47,785 nt of DNA from the NCBI GenBank assembly GCA_017441065.1, contig JAFSAI010000003.1:1-47785 (forward strand), read 5' to 3'. Every line of letters begins with the position of its first letter. Position 1 is the first letter of the stretch. This DNA comes from Bacilli bacterium. GTDB taxonomy: Bacteria > Bacillota_I > Bacilli_A > RF39 > UBA660. The notes under the pieces are model-generated. The model did no database searches. It was given only the letters and a program-made list of their open reading frames with translations, and had not been told where the DNA came from. Shown here one piece after another: positions 40,720 through 47,785 of this stretch. The position numbers and the translations under genes were made by a program.

Positions 40720-40763
40720 ATTATATGGTAATATTTGACATTTTACAAGTATAATGTTATTAT
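40720..40763. promoter_or_regulatory. Overlapping divergent promoters of the cargo cassette
   Basis: Plus: TTGACA (40735-40740), 17 nt, TATTAT (40758-40763). Minus: TTGTAA (40748-40743), 17 nt, TATAAT (40725-40720). The plus -35 lies inside the minus spacer, so polymerases would exclude each other. Confidence 0.75.
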
Positions 40764-40785
40764 ACACACAACTTTAGGGGGAAAT

Positions 40786-41619
40786 ATGAGTAAAATTTAT
40801 TCAGTTTGTTGGAATGTTACAGAAAGATGTAATGAACAGTGTGAGTTCTGTTATAGAACAATAGTGAGTGATTTGGATTTAGAATCTAATAAGAAAATAG
40901 CCGACAAGTTATTGGCACATGGTGTTGAAAAAATAACACTTGCTGGCGGTGAACCATTGCTATATAAAGGAATTTTTGAATTGGCGGCATATATTAAACA
41001 AAAAAATCCTAATGTTTTATTATCTTTAACAACCAATGGATTATTAATAACTGAAGAAAATGTAGAAAGAATTATTGAATTATTTGATTGGATAACATTT
41101 GATATTGAATCGGTAAGTGCCGAATATCACGAAATGGTAGGCCGAGGTAAAAGACATTTTTCTAAAAATGTAGAAAATTTATTGGCTTTTAATAAAAGAA
41201 TTAATATAAAAGTAAATACAGTTGCAACAAAATTAAATATTGCTGATATTCCACTTGTTTGGGAATTATTAAAAAAATTTGATGTAAAAAGATGGAAAAT
41301 TTTTAGATATTATCCAATTACATATAAAGCTAAAGAAAATGAAGAAAGATTTGCAGTAACTGATGCCGATTACAGCGAGTTGAAATCAAGAATTATGGCA
41401 GTGACATCTGATAGTGAAGTTCAAATAGATTTTAATGATTATGATGATTTCAGAACAACCTATTTTAGCATTTTTCCTAACGGAACATTAAAAGATAATG
41501 CTGGTAATGTTACTTGCAATATATTAAATGATTCAATTGATGAATGCATATCTTCAATTGATTTATCAAATCATTTAGTGAGAAGAAAAGCATTTTCTAA
41601 ATTTGTTGATAAAAAATAA
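40786..41619 (+). CDS. Viperin-like radical SAM enzyme
   Basis: 277 residues from ATG 40786 (AGGGGGAAA upstream). Radical SAM cluster C-N-E-Q-C-E-F-C (Cys15, 19, 22), then A-G-G-E-P (53-57). Several segments follow viperin rather than generic radical SAM proteins: V-G-R-G-K-R-H with N-V-E-N-L, I-K-V-N-T-V-A, K-R-W-K-I-F (viperin R-W-K-V-F) and E-E-R-F-A-V-T-D. Viperins turn CTP into the chain terminator ddhCTP, but the region after R-W-K-I-F differs here and the substrate may too. MoaA-like enzymes are the main alternative. Confidence 0.72.
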   Translation: MSKIYSVCWNVTERCNEQCEFCYRTIVSDLDLESNKKIADKLLAHGVEKITLAGGEPLLYKGIFELAAYIKQKNPNVLLSLTTNGLLITEENVERIIELFDWITFDIESVSAEYHEMVGRGKRHFSKNVENLLAFNKRINIKVNTVATKLNIADIPLVWELLKKFDVKRWKIFRYYPITYKAKENEERFAVTDADYSELKSRIMAVTSDSEVQIDFNDYDDFRTTYFSIFPNGTLKDNAGNVTCNILNDSIDECISSIDLSNHLVRRKAFSKFVDKK

Positions 41620-41646
41620 TGTGGTATTATATTTATAGGTGATTAT

Positions 41647-42768
41647 ATGAATTTAATAGACTATTCAAATTGTATAGTAAATGTTTCTAATTCAATATTA
41701 AATTATTACGGAATAAAAACTTTTAATAAGACTTTAAGCGAATTAGATCAAATTTTATTCAAAACAAAACCTAAAAATATAATACTTTTTTTATGTGATG
41801 GGTTGGGAATGGAAACTTTGAAAAGCACATTGCCAATTGATTCGTTTTTAATAAGAAATTTAAAGGCGGAAATTACTAGTGTTTTTCCAACAACTACTGT
41901 TGCAGCAACTACATCAATTATGACTGGATTATATCCTAATCAACATTGTTGGCTTGGGTGGGATAATTATATTTCTAAAATGGACAAAGTAGTAACTATG
42001 TTTTTAAACAAAGAAAAAGAAACTGGAATAAACTTGCCATCTGAATTATCTTGTGAAAAAATTTTCCCTTATACAACAATAATGAATATCATTTCAAAAG
42101 AAAAAAACATCAGTACAAAATTTTTTTCACCCTATAGTGGTGAACGATATAATGGTCTAAGTGATTTATGTAACAAATTAGAGAATGAGTGCAATTCTAA
42201 TAATCAAAATTTTATTTATGCATACTATGAAAATCCAGATAGTATAATGCATCAAACAGGATTGGAATCAAATGAAACTATAGAAAATATTAATTTTATA
42301 AATGAGCAATTAGAGCTTCTTTCAAAAAAACTAGAAGATACTATGTTAATAGTCACTGCAGATCATGGTTTAATAGAAAGTAATTATTTGTATTTAGAAG
42401 ATTATAAAGAATTATTTGAATGTTTAAAACATACTACATCTATAGATAGTAGAGCACCAATGTTTTTTGTTAAAGATGAAAAGAAAAAAATTTTTGAAAA
42501 TTTATTTGATAAATATTTCAAAAATGATTTTATTTTATATAATAAAACCGAAATTTTAAATAAAAAATTGTTTGGAATAAACAATAACCATAATTTATTT
42601 GAAAGTTGTATTGGTGATTATATTGCAGTTTCAATTGGTAATAGAGCTATTAAGTATAAAAGAAAAGGGAGCGAGCATATAGCAAGTCATTCCGGACTAA
42701 CAATTGATGAGTGTAAAGTACCATTAATATTGTGTTTTATAGATAAGGAGGAAGTTTTGATAAAATGA
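41647..42768 (+). CDS. NPP/alkaline phosphatase-type phosphodiesterase
   Basis: 373 residues. I-L-F-L-C-D-G-L-G (metal Asp), S-V-F-P-T-T-T-V-A-A-T-T-S (nucleophile Thr), G-L-Y-P-N-Q-H, P-D-S-I-M-H-Q-T-G, T-A-D-H-G-L (Asp, His) and I-A-S-H-S-G fit the type I phosphodiesterase/nucleotide pyrophosphatase fold. No signal peptide, so it acts in the cytoplasm. Co-transcribed with the radical SAM gene (27-bp gap) and overlapping the next gene by ATGA. It might process the radical SAM product or cellular nucleotides. Confidence 0.82.
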   Translation: MNLIDYSNCIVNVSNSILNYYGIKTFNKTLSELDQILFKTKPKNIILFLCDGLGMETLKSTLPIDSFLIRNLKAEITSVFPTTTVAATTSIMTGLYPNQHCWLGWDNYISKMDKVVTMFLNKEKETGINLPSELSCEKIFPYTTIMNIISKEKNISTKFFSPYSGERYNGLSDLCNKLENECNSNNQNFIYAYYENPDSIMHQTGLESNETIENINFINEQLELLSKKLEDTMLIVTADHGLIESNYLYLEDYKELFECLKHTTSIDSRAPMFFVKDEKKKIFENLFDKYFKNDFILYNKTEILNKKLFGINNNHNLFESCIGDYIAVSIGNRAIKYKRKGSEHIASHSGLTIDECKVPLILCFIDKEEVLIK

Positions 42769-43844
42769 ATAGCGAAAAAATAGGTAAATTTTTAAAAGAA
42801 TTGCGAGAGAAAAATAGTTATACCCAACAACAATTAGCAGATAAAATTCCCATTAGTAGACAAGCAATTTCAAAGTGGGAATTAGGAAAAGCATTACCGG
42901 AACACACAGCATTATCTAGGTTAAGTGAAATATTTAATGTGACTATAGATGAATTATTAGCTGGTGAAGAGCATACTGACAAAAATGTAGTTTTAGAATT
43001 ATATAAAGAGAGAAATAAATCAAGAAAAATAATTAAATATCTCTTTTTAGGTTTATTGTTGTTATTATTTACATTCTTTGCTTATTACTTTTTCAATCAT
43101 TTTAATTCGGTAAAAATATATAAAATATATGGCAAGATAGATCAAGCAAAAATTGAAAATGGTTTATTTATAAAAACAAATGAAAAAATATATTTTGATA
43201 TTGGAAATATTGAGGTTGAATCAAAAGACTCATTTGAAAAATTAGAAGTTTTCTATAAATTAGATAATGAAGAACATTTTATTTATTCTTCTGATTGTTT
43301 ACAAATATCATTAAATGATTATTTTGGGTATGAAGAGTATTTTTCTTTCAAACAAATTGATAGTATTATGAAAAATTTATACATAAGATTATTATATGAT
43401 GACAGGTCTTATGAGATTAAATTATCATTTGAAGAAGATTATAAAAATAATTTGATTTTTTTATTTAAAAAAAGGAAAATATCAAATGAAATTCAAGCCG
43501 AGAAAAAAGAAGATGAATTGTTAGATAAAATTGTTCAGAGTTTTGATAAAGAAGGAAATATTTATAATTATAAAATTGCCGATAATAAGAAAGACATTTT
43601 GTTTACATACTTTGAGGATACTAATTTATTAACTTTAGAAATTATGGAACAAAATAAATTAATTGAAGATTGGATATTGAATTTTAAAACTAGTCTATTA
43701 ACATATAACAATTATAAAAATGAATCCACTTATTATTGTACTATAGATATTTTTACAAAAAAGTGTATTAGCGGTGAATGCGTTGATTATGAAAATAACA
43801 AAAAAAATTTTATTGAATACTTAAATAACATAAAAAGCACTTAA
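42765..43844 (+). CDS. Membrane-bound XRE regulator with external sensor domain
   Basis: 359 residues. XRE helix-turn-helix at 1-66 (Y-T-Q-Q-Q-L-A-D-K-I-P-I-S-R-Q-A-I-S-K-W-E), a short linker, one membrane helix (about 88-109) and about 250 residues on the outside or in the periphery, beta-rich, with three Cys near the C-terminus. It may sense a surface signal and regulate the cassette directly. Start overlaps the phosphodiesterase stop (AAGGAGG 13 nt upstream). Confidence 0.75.
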   Translation: MNSEKIGKFLKELREKNSYTQQQLADKIPISRQAISKWELGKALPEHTALSRLSEIFNVTIDELLAGEEHTDKNVVLELYKERNKSRKIIKYLFLGLLLLLFTFFAYYFFNHFNSVKIYKIYGKIDQAKIENGLFIKTNEKIYFDIGNIEVESKDSFEKLEVFYKLDNEEHFIYSSDCLQISLNDYFGYEEYFSFKQIDSIMKNLYIRLLYDDRSYEIKLSFEEDYKNNLIFLFKKRKISNEIQAEKKEDELLDKIVQSFDKEGNIYNYKIADNKKDILFTYFEDTNLLTLEIMEQNKLIEDWILNFKTSLLTYNNYKNESTYYCTIDIFTKKCISGECVDYENNKKNFIEYLNNIKST

Positions 43845-43858
43845 CAGTTGCTTTTTTA
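43831..43858 (+). terminator. Terminator of the radical SAM operon
   Basis: AAAAAGCA/TGCTTTTT stem, followed by T. It overlaps the stop codon of the membrane regulator and ends the three-gene operon. Confidence 0.75.
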
Positions 43859-43904
43859 TTTTGCGGTTGTGTGATAATTTTAATTTGAAAGAGAGGTAGA
43901 TAAA

Positions 43905-44624
43905 ATGAAATTAAAAATAGTTTTTGGATTATTTGTATTTTTATCGTTTTTTTCTAATGTAAGTGCCCAAGAAAATTATTATGTAAATGAAAATAATGTT
44001 GCTCTTACAAAAGAAGAATACGAATTTATTACAGATATGTTTTTTGATGGATATCAGAAATCACTTACACTAGATGATTATAATAATATCTTTATAGATG
44101 ATAAGGTTATAGATTCCGAAATTACTAGCCAAACTTTAATTTTAAATAATTATTCTAGAGCTACATTTCATGAGAGTCCAAGTAAGTATTTTACTATTGC
44201 TAAATCATGTACTAGTAATTGCTTGATAACGCTTGTGGCAGAGTGGAAGAAAAATCCAAATGTTAGAAGTTATGATGTAATAGGAGCATATTTTGAAAAT
44301 GTTTCATTAGAAAGTAGTCCAATAACAACAGCAACTAATTCATCAAGTACAAATAGTTCTTCAGAAATGGTTTCTAATCAAAATGGATTTGGAGTTTCTG
44401 TTAAATTACCAACAGGAGGTAATAATATGGTTGTATCACAATATTTTAGAGTTAGTCCAGGAGGAACTGTTTATGGTAGTTATCAACACGCAACCGCAAA
44501 TATAAGTTTAGCAAATAGTAAAAAATATACACTTTCCCGTTCTGGTTATGGTGGGGTATTTTTATTTGACAGTTCTGTCCGAAATTATTATGATGCAATG
44601 GGCGGTGTATCAATTTCGGTTTAA
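43905..44624 (+). CDS. Secreted protein of unknown function
   Basis: 239 residues. Signal peptide with a V-S-A-Q cleavage site near residue 22. Then an acidic helical part, an S-T-N-S-S-S linker (about 147-153) and a beta-rich C-terminal domain with Gly and aromatic residues. One Cys pair (C-T-S-N-C). GAGAGG site. Cargo of the prophage right arm. Confidence 0.6.
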   Translation: MKLKIVFGLFVFLSFFSNVSAQENYYVNENNVALTKEEYEFITDMFFDGYQKSLTLDDYNNIFIDDKVIDSEITSQTLILNNYSRATFHESPSKYFTIAKSCTSNCLITLVAEWKKNPNVRSYDVIGAYFENVSLESSPITTATNSSSTNSSSEMVSNQNGFGVSVKLPTGGNNMVVSQYFRVSPGGTVYGSYQHATANISLANSKKYTLSRSGYGGVFLFDSSVRNYYDAMGGVSISV

Positions 44625-44644
44625 AAATCTAAATATAGAAGAAT

Positions 44645-45022
44645 TTATTTAAAAGATATTTTATTTTTATTGCAGTACTTTAATATTGCGTGTATGTAAT
44701 TTTTTTCTATAAATTTTTTTAAACTATAGTAGTAACAATATGCATATATTCTTTTATCAAAAGATTTTTCAAAAAATTTATGCGATATAAGATTGGTTCC
44801 ATTTATATCGTATATAATTCTTAAATATACAAACCATTTTTGTTTTGCTTTGTTTGGGAACTTTTTGATAGTATCTGTTGTTGCTAAAACTAAAAAGTCA
44901 AATTTTCCTTTTTTTATTTGAGCAAGTTTATGCCAAATTGCATATTCAGATTCTATTCTTTGCTTTGTTTTTTTGCGTAATAATTTTTTAAAATTTTCTT
45001 CATTATTATAGTATTTTGTCAC
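44645..45022 (-). CDS. Basic hypothetical protein
   Basis: 125 residues, very Lys/Tyr-rich and basic. R-I-E-S-E-Y-A-I-W-H-K-L-A-Q-I-K-K-G-K-F-D-F-L-V-L-A-T and a Tyr-rich C-terminal helix. Overlaps the end of the upstream minus-strand gene by 17 nt, so they form an operon. Could be an RNase or nucleic-acid-binding partner; not recognised. Confidence 0.5.
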   Translation of the reverse strand: MTKYYNNEENFKKLLRKKTKQRIESEYAIWHKLAQIKKGKFDFLVLATTDTIKKFPNKAKQKWFVYLRIIYDINGTNLISHKFFEKSFDKRIYAYCYYYSLKKFIEKNYIHAILKYCNKNKISFK

Positions 45023-45320
45023 TATATTTTCCTTCTTTCTTTATATAAAAAATAATATTTTTAAATAATTGTTTGTTTTTGCTAAATTCGAGTATTTCAG
45101 TGTACACTATTTTGTTTTTGTGTTTTAAATAGGCAATGTTGTTTCCTAAATTTTCTACAATTACTAATGAATATTTATTTTCAAAATATTCAAAAGTAAT
45201 GCAATTGTTTCCCAAAGAAATAACTAAATTTGCATTTCCATATTTTTTATTTATATAAATTAAATCATTTATTAATTTTGGAAATAAATCTAATCTTATT
45301 TTAAAATAATTTTTTGTCAT
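45006..45320 (-). CDS. Small hypothetical protein, operon partner
   Basis: 104 residues, GAGGTGA site upstream. Alternating beta/alpha. Divergent from the XRE gene at 45414. Together with the overlapping basic gene it looks like a two-gene cargo unit, perhaps a toxin-antitoxin or defence pair, without motif support. Confidence 0.5.
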   Translation of the reverse strand: MTKNYFKIRLDLFPKLINDLIYINKKYGNANLVISLGNNCITFEYFENKYSLVIVENLGNNIAYLKHKNKIVYTEILEFSKNKQLFKNIIFYIKKEGKYSDKIL

Positions 45321-45341
45321 TGTGATTCACCTCACTTATTT

Positions 45342-45371
45342 TTAACCACCAAAGTTGTTGGTTGTTATAAT
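45342..45371 (+). promoter_or_regulatory. Promoter of the XRE gene
   Basis: Extended -10 TGTTATAAT (TATAAT at 45366-45371) with a poor -35 TTAACC (45342-45347), 18 nt apart. Confidence 0.5.
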
Positions 45372-45413
45372 TTTAAAAAAATCATACCATATTACTAATG
45401 GAGGTATGAAATT

Positions 45414-45629
45414 ATGACATTAAGAAAAATTTTCAAAGACAATGTTATATATTACAGGACTAGAAAGTCCATGTCTCAAGAAAAATTAGCTGAAATGTCA
45501 AATATGAGTACTAACTATATTGGTGATATAGAAAGAGGTAATAGGAAGGTTACTATTGATACAATAGAAAAAATCGCAAATGGATTAAAAATAGATCCAG
45601 CTTTGCTATTGACTAAACGAAATAAATAA
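45414..45629 (+). CDS. XRE-family regulator
   Basis: 71 residues, almost only a helix-turn-helix: M-S-Q-E-K-L-A-E-M-S-N-M-S-T-N-Y-I-G-D-I-E-R-G-N-R. GGAGG site. Typical of single-domain prophage regulators and antitoxins; its target may be the divergent operon or the palindrome at 45665. Confidence 0.75.
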   Translation: MTLRKIFKDNVIYYRTRKSMSQEKLAEMSNMSTNYIGDIERGNRKVTIDTIEKIANGLKIDPALLLTKRNK

Positions 45630-45664
45630 TCTTACCTGATTGTTATTATACCACATTTTTATTT

Positions 45665-45683
45665 TGTGTCCCAAGAGGACACA
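45665..45683. promoter_or_regulatory. Palindrome between the two XRE genes
   Basis: TGTGTCC/GGACACA, 7-bp arms with loop CAAGA, followed by T. May be an operator for one of the flanking XRE proteins, a terminator, or both. Confidence 0.5.
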
Positions 45684-45726
45684 TTAAAATTTTTTGATAA
45701 ATGAGATAATTTTTTTGGTGATTATA

Positions 45727-45951
45727 GTGAAGAAAGTGAATATATATGATATAGCTCGCACTAATATAAAAAAATATAGGACACAAAAAAATTTAACTCA
45801 AGCTCAATTGGCAGATGCTGCTGGTTTATCTCATGAATATGTTAGACATATAGAATCTAAAAAAGTAGCAAAAGATTTTTCGCTAGAAACATTATATGAT
45901 ATAGCAGTTGCATTGGATATTAAGATAAGTTTGTTATTAGAAGAAGAATAA
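45727..45951 (+). CDS. XRE-family regulator
   Basis: 74 residues from GTG 45727 (GGTGA 6-7 nt upstream; an earlier in-frame start at 45694 has no site). L-T-Q-A-Q-L-A-D-A-A-G-L-S-H-E-Y-V-R-H-I-E is an XRE helix-turn-helix. A second single-domain regulator next to the first, not a close copy. Confidence 0.7.
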   Translation: MKKVNIYDIARTNIKKYRTQKNLTQAQLADAAGLSHEYVRHIESKKVAKDFSLETLYDIAVALDIKISLLLEEE

Positions 45952-45967
45952 TAATTTACACAATTGG

Positions 45968-45998
45968 ATACCACTAAAGTTGTAGTGGTATTTTTTTT
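45968..45998 (+). terminator. Rho-independent terminator
   Basis: 9-bp stem ATACCACTA/TAGTGGTAT followed by seven T. Ends the XRE transcript. Confidence 0.88.
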
Positions 45999-46035
45999 AT
46001 GATACAATATTTTTAGTGAATAGGATTGTGGTAAA

Positions 46036-46365
46036 ATGACTAGAAAAGAAGAAAAAGAATTATATACAATAACTGGCAATGAAAAAAAAGAAGAATCTTT
46101 TATTAAATGGTCTTTAATTAGTCTTACAGTTTGTTTAACTATAACATTCGGTGTTTTAATTTATGGGAAATTTGCTGGTGAAAATGCAACATATGTAATT
46201 AATATAATAACATTTATTTTGTTTATTATTGTTGGTGTTTTAGGTGCATTATTATTGTTTTTTAGTTTGAAATATTCAGATGATATTGACTACAGTAAAT
46301 ATGCTATAGTTGAAAAGGAATATTTAAAAGAACTAGAAAAAAAAGTAAAAAACAAGAAAAATTAA
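46036..46365 (+). CDS. Two-helix membrane protein
   Basis: 109 residues: charged N-terminus, two membrane segments (about 25-45 and 54-77), basic coiled-coil tail. Near the right edge of the prophage. Function not recognised; a superinfection-exclusion role is possible but unproven. Confidence 0.6.
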   Translation: MTRKEEKELYTITGNEKKEESFIKWSLISLTVCLTITFGVLIYGKFAGENATYVINIITFILFIIVGVLGALLLFFSLKYSDDIDYSKYAIVEKEYLKELEKKVKNKKN

Positions 46366-46388
46366 TAAAAATAACTTGGAGTGAATTT

Positions 46389-46484
46389 ATGAAAATTCTA
46401 TTGCCAAATACAAAAGAAGGGGATGTAATATCTATTGAGATAAATAGCAATTTGAAGGAAGGCAGTAAAAATGGAAAAATATGA
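46389..46484 (+). CDS. 31-residue peptide
   Basis: Short ORF with a GGAGTG site, overlapping the DUF4177-like gene by 14 nt. No motif. It may mainly couple translation. Confidence 0.35.
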   Translation: MKILLPNTKEGDVISIEINSNLKEGSKNGKI

Positions 46485-46623
46485 ATATAAAGTGTTAAAT
46501 ATGGTTGATGAATATGATATAGAGAAAAGATTAAATGAGTTTGCTGAAGAAGGATGGCGTTTTAAAAGTATAGTAGAAGATAGTCCATATTATATTATAA
46601 TTCTTGAAAGAAAAAGTTTTTAA
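46471..46623 (+). CDS. DUF4177-like small protein
   Basis: 50 residues with AAGGAAGG upstream. Y-E-Y-K-V-L-N, then K-R-L-N-E-F-A-E-E-G-W-R-F-K-S-I, then Y-I-I-I-L-E-R match the DUF4177 family. Function of the family unknown; often found in phages and mobile elements. Last phage gene before the junction. Confidence 0.7.
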   Translation: MEKYEYKVLNMVDEYDIEKRLNEFAEEGWRFKSIVEDSPYYIIILERKSF

Positions 46624-46698
46624 AAGATTTATAATTCATTTAAATACAAATTACAATTTATCAATCAGTTCTATAATTTGGTTTAAATAAATTAAAGA

Positions 46699-46719
46699 CA
46701 GATAGAAATATCTGCTTTT
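46699..46719 (+). terminator. Terminator at the prophage right edge
   Basis: CAGATA/TATCTG with loop GAAA and CTTTTT tail. It stops phage transcription before the cotJC remnant. Confidence 0.7.
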
Positions 46720-46771
46720 TCTTTGCCTATTTTTCGGGCGTTTCCATCAATGATAACATTCGTGCTATGTT

Positions 46772-46782
46772 GAACTAGGTCA
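46772..46782 (+). other. attR crossover region
   Basis: GAACTAGGTCA, in frame with the cotJC sequence that follows (E-L-G-H-C-E-M). Pairs with GAATTGGGACA at 3281. The phage arm to its left (from 46753) is roughly the mirror of the left arm. Confidence 0.75.
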
Positions 46783-47137
46783 TTGTGAAATGATTTGTGC
46801 AATGGTTAATCAGTTAACTAAGAATGCGACATTAAAAGAGTTAGAAGAAGCAGGATTATCTTCATACTATGCTGATCATAATAAAGGTATATATCCAGTA
46901 GATGCTAGTGGTGTGCCATTTACTGCAACATATTTTGCTGTAACAGCAGATCCAATAGCAGATTTGATGGAAGATATGGCTGCAGAACAAAAAGCAAGAG
47001 CAGTATATGAAAATTTAATTGATTTAACAACTGATGAAGATGTATTAGCTCCACTATTATGGTTACGTCAAAGAGAAGTAGTACATTTTAATAGATTTAA
47101 AGAATTATACGAATATTATAAAAGTAAAGGATATTAA
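46772..47137 (+). pseudogene. cotJC: cotJC 3' part, cut by the prophage
   Basis: E-L-G-H-C-E-M-I-C-A-M-V-N-Q-L-T-K-N-A-T and, at the end, R-Q-R-E-V-V-H-F-N-R-F-K-E-L carry the metal-ligand segments of the manganese-catalase fold (E-x-x-H and R-E-V-x-H). The frame is open from the junction. In the lysogen it has no start or ribosome binding site, so no CotJC is made unless the phage excises. Confidence 0.9.
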
Positions 47138-47183
47138 GAGATTAATATTCTTTTTTGTTATTAAAGAAATTTTTTATTTGATA

Positions 47184-47192
47184 TGATATAAT
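47184..47192 (+). promoter_or_regulatory. Extended -10 promoter
   Basis: TGATATAAT with no clear -35, about 20 nt before the ATG of the next gene. Confidence 0.45.
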
Positions 47193-47212
47193 AAATTTGG
47201 GAAGTGATTATT

Positions 47213-47512
47213 ATGTATAGTTATGATTTTGAAAACGAAAGTATCATATGTGAAAGGCATAATGTTTTTGCAGAAATAAAAGAAAAAGAGTTGTTTGTAA
47301 ATGTTTTAGTTACAGATAAAAATTTGTTGATTTTTTATAATATTGAAAATGATATTGTAACACTTAAATCAAGAGGTGTGTTTGTAGCCCCAAACTATGA
47401 ATTGTTAATTAAATTTGATTTAAAAAGCATCAGATATAGTTGTGAAGATAATAACACTTACATTAATGATGATGTAGTATTATACGACTTTGTTTTAAAG
47501 GAAGATGATTAA
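47213..47512 (+). CDS. Small hypothetical host protein
   Basis: 99 residues from ATG 47213 with GGAAGTG upstream (a GTG at 47204 lies inside that site). Beta-rich, acidic. Function not recognised. Host DNA right of the prophage. Confidence 0.6.
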   Translation: MYSYDFENESIICERHNVFAEIKEKELFVNVLVTDKNLLIFYNIENDIVTLKSRGVFVAPNYELLIKFDLKSIRYSCEDNNTYINDDVVLYDFVLKEDD

Positions 47513-47515
47513 AAT

Positions 47516-47671
47516 ATGAAAAAGAAAAAAGTATTATATGCAATATTATGTGCTTTAGGTGGAGGAATAGTTGGATTTTTTGCAAATCAATTAACTGAAT
47601 GGTATGGTTGTGTATTGTTTGGATTTGGTGTAGCATTACTGGTGTATTCAATTATTAATTTAAATAAATAA
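47516..47671 (+). CDS. 51-residue membrane protein
   Basis: Basic M-K-K-K-K start, two membrane segments (about 6-23 and 30-47) with a G-G-G-I-V-G motif. Starts 3 nt after the previous stop, so the two are in one operon. Function not recognised. Confidence 0.6.
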   Translation: MKKKKVLYAILCALGGGIVGFFANQLTEWYGCVLFGFGVALLVYSIINLNK

Positions 47672-47692
47672 TAATTATTTGAGGTGTCATAG

Positions 47693-47785
47693 ATGAATAA
47701 TCATAGAAAGAAAATGACAGCACCAATTATTATAACAATAATTGTAGTGTTGTATTATGTGGTTTACTTTGGATTTTTAATAACA
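47693..47785 (+). CDS. Membrane protein, partial at window end
   Basis: 31 codons are visible: basic N-terminus (N-N-H-R-K-K-M) then a hydrophobic helix. GAGGTG site. The gene continues past the window. Confidence 0.5.
   Translation, partial: MNNHRKKMTAPIIITIIVVLYYVVYFGFLIT

Larger units (their letters stand above)
3281..46782. mobile_element. Complete siphovirus-type prophage inside cotJC
   Basis: 43,491 bp between equivalent positions of the interrupted gene. It carries a large serine integrase at the left edge, an immunity region, replication and recombination genes, terminase, portal, capsid, tail, holin and endolysin genes, and cargo at the right edge. All expected structural modules are present and open, so it looks intact. 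It has no tyrosine integrase and no tRNA target. Confidence 0.93.

Noticed and set aside
1-47785. tRNA, rRNA, CRISPR array or insertion sequence
   Set aside because: I looked for cloverleaf-like sequences, regularly spaced repeats and transposase genes and saw none. The recombinase at 13126 has no flanking terminal repeats that I can see.

Overview
This window appears to come from a very AT-rich, spore-forming member of the Bacilli, probably an uncultured gut lineage of the RF39 type. The signs are low GC by eye, a DUF285/BspA-type repeat protein, a CotJA-CotJB fusion and a cotJC gene. TGA acts only as a stop and Trp is always TGG, so this is the standard bacterial code rather than the Mycoplasma code. 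The lineage is inference; no rRNA or other marker gene is present.

Host DNA occupies about 1-3280 and 46783-47785. Left flank: a 34-codon hydrophobic peptide, a DUF285 repeat surface protein, a membrane-anchored thioredoxin-like protein, then the spore-coat genes cotJA-JB and cotJC. Right flank: the rest of cotJC and three small genes. The two cotJC pieces, 43,491 bp apart, join in frame into a protein of about 185 residues. The DNA between them is therefore a prophage sitting inside a sporulation gene, with its large serine recombinase ending about 15 bp from the left junction.

Prophage layout: integrase (minus strand); an immunity region with a CI-like repressor, a Cro-like protein and two divergent sigma-A promoters around a symmetric operator; an early rightward operon (replisome organizer, helicase-loader-like, ERF annealing protein, PD-(D/E)XK nuclease, SSB, NinB-like protein, late-activator candidate); then RusA and a small-terminase candidate. 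Next comes an unusual minus-strand module (small serine recombinase, second SSB-like protein, several unknowns, strong promoter, leader ORF), followed by a regulatory cluster. The morphogenesis block follows: large terminase, SPP1-type portal, scaffold, SU10-like capsid, connectors, tail tube, gpG/gpT, tape measure, tail tip and fibers. Lysis genes (holin candidates, M23 endolysin) come next, then cargo and the right junction.

Regulation is unusually legible. Two copies of TGTCGCACAATGTC each sit exactly 14 nt before an extended -10 element, at the end of the activator candidate gene and upstream of the regulatory and TerL cluster: these look like late promoters. Four structural genes have hairpins of one design that bury the ribosome binding site, and three larger folded leaders precede RusA, portal and scaffold.

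Cargo between endolysin and right junction: a lipoprotein, a secreted protein with a caspase-clan-like His/Cys pattern and a secreted partner; then a nucleotide-enzyme cassette (NUDIX and GrpB-like genes diverging from a viperin-like radical SAM protein, an NPP-type phosphodiesterase and a membrane-anchored XRE regulator). The cassette is a candidate prophage-borne antiviral system. The split cotJC is a candidate for excision-controlled gene repair during sporulation.
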